The position numbers were made by a program, and so were the translations under genes. The notes beneath the pieces were generated by a model. The model searched no databases. It saw only the letters and a list, made by a program, of their open reading frames with translations, and was not told the origin of the DNA. Positions 63,966 to 64,000 of a DNA stretch of 64,000 bases are shown in pieces. The stretch lies in NCBI RefSeq assembly GCF_013133775.1, contig NZ_JABGBO010000004.1, positions 186,001-250,000 of the forward strand, given 5' to 3'. Numbering within the stretch: position 1 is the stretch's first letter; the number at the start of each line of letters is the position of its first letter. Origin of the DNA: Pelistega europaea. Lineage in GTDB: Bacteria > Pseudomonadota > Gammaproteobacteria > Burkholderiales > Burkholderiaceae_B.

Positions 63966-64000
63966 CCTTACTTCTCTCCCAAAAAGTTAAGTTACCACCG

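Overview
This 64-kb window looks like ordinary chromosome of a low-GC betaproteobacterium, most likely Burkholderiales/Alcaligenaceae (Pelistega-, Oligella- or Basilea-like). The inference rests on gene content and A+T-rich intergenic DNA. Lineage-typical traits are a YhdP/GlnE divergent pair, a glnK-amtB unit with a sigma-54 promoter, lapAB-hldE-hldD with a kinase-only HldE, a cbb3 oxidase cluster and a double-length UvrA. I see no prophage, IS element, rRNA operon or CRISPR array.

Layout. 1-5.8 kb: 5' part of yhdP (runs off the left edge), glnE, queH. 5.8-8.1 kb: tonB-exbB-exbD with a Fur-like box. 8.2-10.1 kb: nitrogen-regulated glnK-amtB with two NtrC-like sites, a near-consensus sigma-54 promoter and a terminator. 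10.3-11.6 kb: an uncharacterised 42-residue basic protein and pdxA. 11.8-17.5 kb: a UvrA-like protein with four ATPase modules. 17.7-18.1 kb: a decayed alpha/beta-hydrolase gene. 18.3-22.4 kb: a DUF3100 membrane protein, an M20 amidohydrolase and an NhaC-like transporter. 22.6-28.4 kb: tcdA, chaC, pdxH, a flavin reductase, an LhgO-like oxidase and mmsA. 28.7-33.0 kb: an Efe-type iron uptake system (efeO, efeB, efeU) with a Fur-like box. 33.3-40.7 kb: tRNA-Arg(CCT), ybaK, xerD, tsaE-amiC, mutL, miaA, tRNA(CAT). 40.8-46.5 kb: mtnN, a degenerate AMP-binding protein, a gamma-carbonic-anhydrase-like protein, hslO and a TadE-like protein. 46.6-55.1 kb: an unknown gene, then a cbb3 oxidase cluster (truncated ccoI, ccoS, ccoNOQP, ccoG, ccoH) and cysM. 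55.3-64 kb: comEA-like gene, hldD, hldE, lapB, lapA, a glycine-zipper lipoprotein, ettA and two uncharacterised genes.

How the parts work together. Iron supply (TonB-ExbBD energy transduction and Efe ferrous/haem uptake, both with Fur-like sites) feeds the iron-rich cbb3 oxidase. PII/AmtB and GlnE are two arms of nitrogen control. The lapAB-hldED cluster builds and regulates LPS.

The most unusual object is the gene in the ccoI position (52996-53973). It keeps the membrane segments and the CPC metal-site motif of a copper P1B-ATPase but has no actuator, phosphorylation or nucleotide-binding domain. Others worth attention are the AMP-binding protein that has lost every ATP-handling motif (42000-43358), the 42-residue basic protein (10322-10450), duplicated or structured intergenic elements (31945, 41672, 45016, 60465) and the DUF3100/M20/transporter module. 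All calls come from reading the sequence; no database search was run.
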